DNA of 41,881 nt from Streptomyces meridianus (GTDB lineage Bacteria; Actinomycetota; Actinomycetes; Streptomycetales; Streptomycetaceae): positions 1 to 41,881 of the forward strand of contig NZ_JAMQGM010000061.1 in the NCBI RefSeq assembly GCF_023703325.1, given 5' to 3'. Positions 40,260-41,881 of the stretch are shown piece by piece. Each line of letters begins with the position of its first letter. The stretch's first letter is position 1. Made by a program: the position numbers and the translations under genes. Under the pieces are notes generated by a model. It was given only the letters and a program-made list of their open reading frames with translations. It ran no database searches and was not told the origin of the DNA.

Positions 40260-41837
40260 ATGTCCCAGGGCCAACCACAGGTCGAGACGCCAACGAAGCC
40301 GGAGCCACAGTCGCGCAGTGTCCGGGTGGTGCTGCTGGCGCTCATGATCGCCATGCTGCTGGCCATGCTCGACAACATGATCGTCGGCACCGCGATGCCG
40401 ACCATCGTCGGCGACCTCGGCGGACTCGCCCACCTGTCGTGGGTCGTGACCTCGTACACCCTGGCCACCGCCGCCTCCACACCCCTGTGGGGGAAGCTCG
40501 GCGACATGTACGGCCGCAAGGGCATCTTCCTCACGTCGATCGTGATCTTCCTCATCGGCTCGGCCCTCTCCGGAATGTCGGAGACCATGGGCCAGCTGAT
40601 CGCCTTCCGCGCCGTCCAGGGGCTCGGCGCCGGAGGTCTCATGGTCGGCGTCATGGCGATCATCGGTGACCTCATCCCGCCCCGGGAACGCGGCAAGTAC
40701 CAGGGCATGATGGCGAGCGTGATGGCTCTGGCCATGATCGGCGGACCGCTCGTCGGCGGCACCATCACCGACCACCTCGGCTGGCGCTGGAGCTTCTACA
40801 TCAACCTGCCGCTCGGCGCCGTCGCCCTCTTCATGGTCACCACGGTCCTGCATCTGCCGAAGAAGCGCTCCGAGCACCGCATCGACTACCTCGGCGCGGT
40901 CCTGCTCACCACCGCCATCACCTCGATGGTGCTGGTCACCACCTGGGGCGGCACCGAGTACGACTGGGACTCCGGTGCCATCGTCGGTCTCGGGGTCCTG
41001 GCTCTGGCCGCCACCGCCGCTTTCCTGGTCCTGGAGCGCCGGGTGCCCGAGCCGATCCTGCCGCTGAGCATCTTCCGCAACGGCAACTTCGCCCTGATCA
41101 CCCTGATCGGCTTCCTGGTCGGCTTCGTGATGTTCGGCGCGATGACCTTCCTGCCGCTGTACCAGCAGACCGTCCAGGAGGCCACGGCCACCAACTCCGG
41201 GCTGCTGCTGCTGCCGATGCTGCTCTCGATGATGGTCGTCTCCCTCATCGCCGGACGCGTCACCACCCGGACCGGCCGCTACAAGATCTTCCCGATCATC
41301 GGCGGGGGCCTGATCGTCGTCGGCCTGTTCCTGCTGTCCCTGATGGACACCACGACCACCCGCTTCACCTCGGGCGTCTACATGGCGGTCCTCGGCGCCG
41401 GCATGGGCTTCCTGATGCAGATCACCATGCTGATCGCCCAGAACAGCGTCGAGATGAAGGACATGGGCGTCGCGTCCTCGACGTCCACCCTGTTCCGCAC
41501 CATCGGCGGCTCCTTCGGCGTCTCGATCATGGGTGCGCTCTTCACCCACCGGGTGCAGGACACCATGACCGAACGGGCCGGAGCCGCCGCATCGCGGATG
41601 TCCGAGGGTGCCGTGCAGTTGGACGCGGACAGCCTCGCCCGGCTCCCCGTTCAGGTGAAGGACGCCTACCAGCACGCGGTCGCCAACGGGTCCCACGGCG
41701 TGTTCCTCGCCGGAGCGGCGATCGCCGTGATCGGCTTCCTGGCCGCCTGGTTCGTCAAGGAGGTCCCGCTGCGCGGAGGGCAGCAGGGCGAGGGCGGTAC
41801 CCCGGCGGACGCGGCGGCGGTGGCCGAGCCGGTCTGA
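40260..41837 (+). CDS. DHA2-family (14-TM) MFS drug exporter
   Basis: This 525-aa proton-driven exporter has fourteen hydrophobic segments from about residue 22 to 500. DHA2 motifs are in order: D1-like LAMLDNMIVGTAMPTIVGDL (residues about 35-54), motif A GKLGDMYGRKG, motif B RAVQGLGAGG and motif C MIGGPLVGGTI. The long C-terminal periplasmic-type loop between the last two helices and the Gly-rich tail are usual for LfrA/EmrB-like pumps. The ATG follows GGGGGAAGCGG. Expression should be controlled by the divergent TetR-type repressor. Substrates probably include cationic dyes or antibiotics, by family only. Confidence 0.95.
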   Translation: MSQGQPQVETPTKPEPQSRSVRVVLLALMIAMLLAMLDNMIVGTAMPTIVGDLGGLAHLSWVVTSYTLATAASTPLWGKLGDMYGRKGIFLTSIVIFLIGSALSGMSETMGQLIAFRAVQGLGAGGLMVGVMAIIGDLIPPRERGKYQGMMASVMALAMIGGPLVGGTITDHLGWRWSFYINLPLGAVALFMVTTVLHLPKKRSEHRIDYLGAVLLTTAITSMVLVTTWGGTEYDWDSGAIVGLGVLALAATAAFLVLERRVPEPILPLSIFRNGNFALITLIGFLVGFVMFGAMTFLPLYQQTVQEATATNSGLLLLPMLLSMMVVSLIAGRVTTRTGRYKIFPIIGGGLIVVGLFLLSLMDTTTTRFTSGVYMAVLGAGMGFLMQITMLIAQNSVEMKDMGVASSTSTLFRTIGGSFGVSIMGALFTHRVQDTMTERAGAAASRMSEGAVQLDADSLARLPVQVKDAYQHAVANGSHGVFLAGAAIAVIGFLAAWFVKEVPLRGGQQGEGGTPADAAAVAEPV

Positions 41838-41881
41838 CCCGGCCGCGGGCGCTCGTCCCCTGCCCGGAACGCACCGAGGCC

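Overview
The window is chromosomal DNA of a high-GC actinobacterium, almost certainly a Streptomyces. The evidence is strongly GC-biased third codon positions, frequent GTG starts, 4-bp ATGA/GTGA gene overlaps, many genes starting 6-7 nt after a TANNNT -10 box (leaderless transcripts), and the gene set itself (lsr2, clpC, DUF3180, DUF2342, a lone nuoD paralogue). No phage, IS element, CRISPR array, tRNA or rRNA was recognised.

Layout. 0-2.5 kb (minus strand): a ThrE-type threonine/serine exporter and inorganic pyrophosphatase. 2.6-13.3 kb (plus): a housekeeping block of dacB-type D,D-carboxypeptidase, DUF2342 zinc metalloprotease, tilS, hpt, ftsH, then the folate genes folE-folP-(NTF2-like)-folB-folK and a DUF3180 membrane protein. 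13.4-24.9 kb: an accessory-looking block with a 3'-truncated nucleotidyltransferase, a glycine betaine-type ABC transporter (ATPase divergent from two permeases and a lipoprotein), a membrane/coiled-coil protein, a lone NuoD paralogue preceded by a MidA/NDUFAF7-like methyltransferase, a LuxR-type two-component pair and a threonine-aldolase-family enzyme. 25.2-30.6 kb: a tightly overlapped cofactor operon, DUF2520-panC-nadB-nadC-coaX (pantothenate/CoA and NAD). 30.8-36.9 kb: a hypothetical protein, a small membrane protein, BlaI-type regulator, short GNAT (ArgA-like), lsr2 and, after a 1-kb non-coding region, clpC. 36.9-41.9 kb: secreted M43-like metalloprotease, M23 peptidase, and a divergent TetR/DHA2 efflux pair.

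The order ppa-dacB-DUF2342-tilS-hpt-ftsH-folE-folP-folB-folK-DUF3180-(membrane coiled coil)-DUF2520-panC-coaX-lsr2-clpC is, as I recall it, the order of the Mycobacterium tuberculosis Rv3628-Rv3596c region. This is therefore an old actinobacterial superlocus into which Streptomyces-specific cassettes (osmoprotectant uptake, nuoD2/methyltransferase, two-component system, nadB/nadC) have been placed.

Most worth following up: (1) the nuoD2-methyltransferase pair, where the NuoD paralogue keeps the arginine that NDUFAF7 methylates in mitochondrial complex I but has Trp in place of the quinone-site Tyr; (2) the uncharacterised NTF2-like protein inside the folate operon, whose pathway still lacks a dihydroneopterin triphosphate dephosphorylation step here; (3) RNA-level control candidates: a Shine-Dalgarno-sequestering hairpin before the secreted metalloprotease, and a leader peptide with mutually exclusive hairpins upstream of clpC. 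No wholly new multi-gene system can be claimed from the sequence alone.
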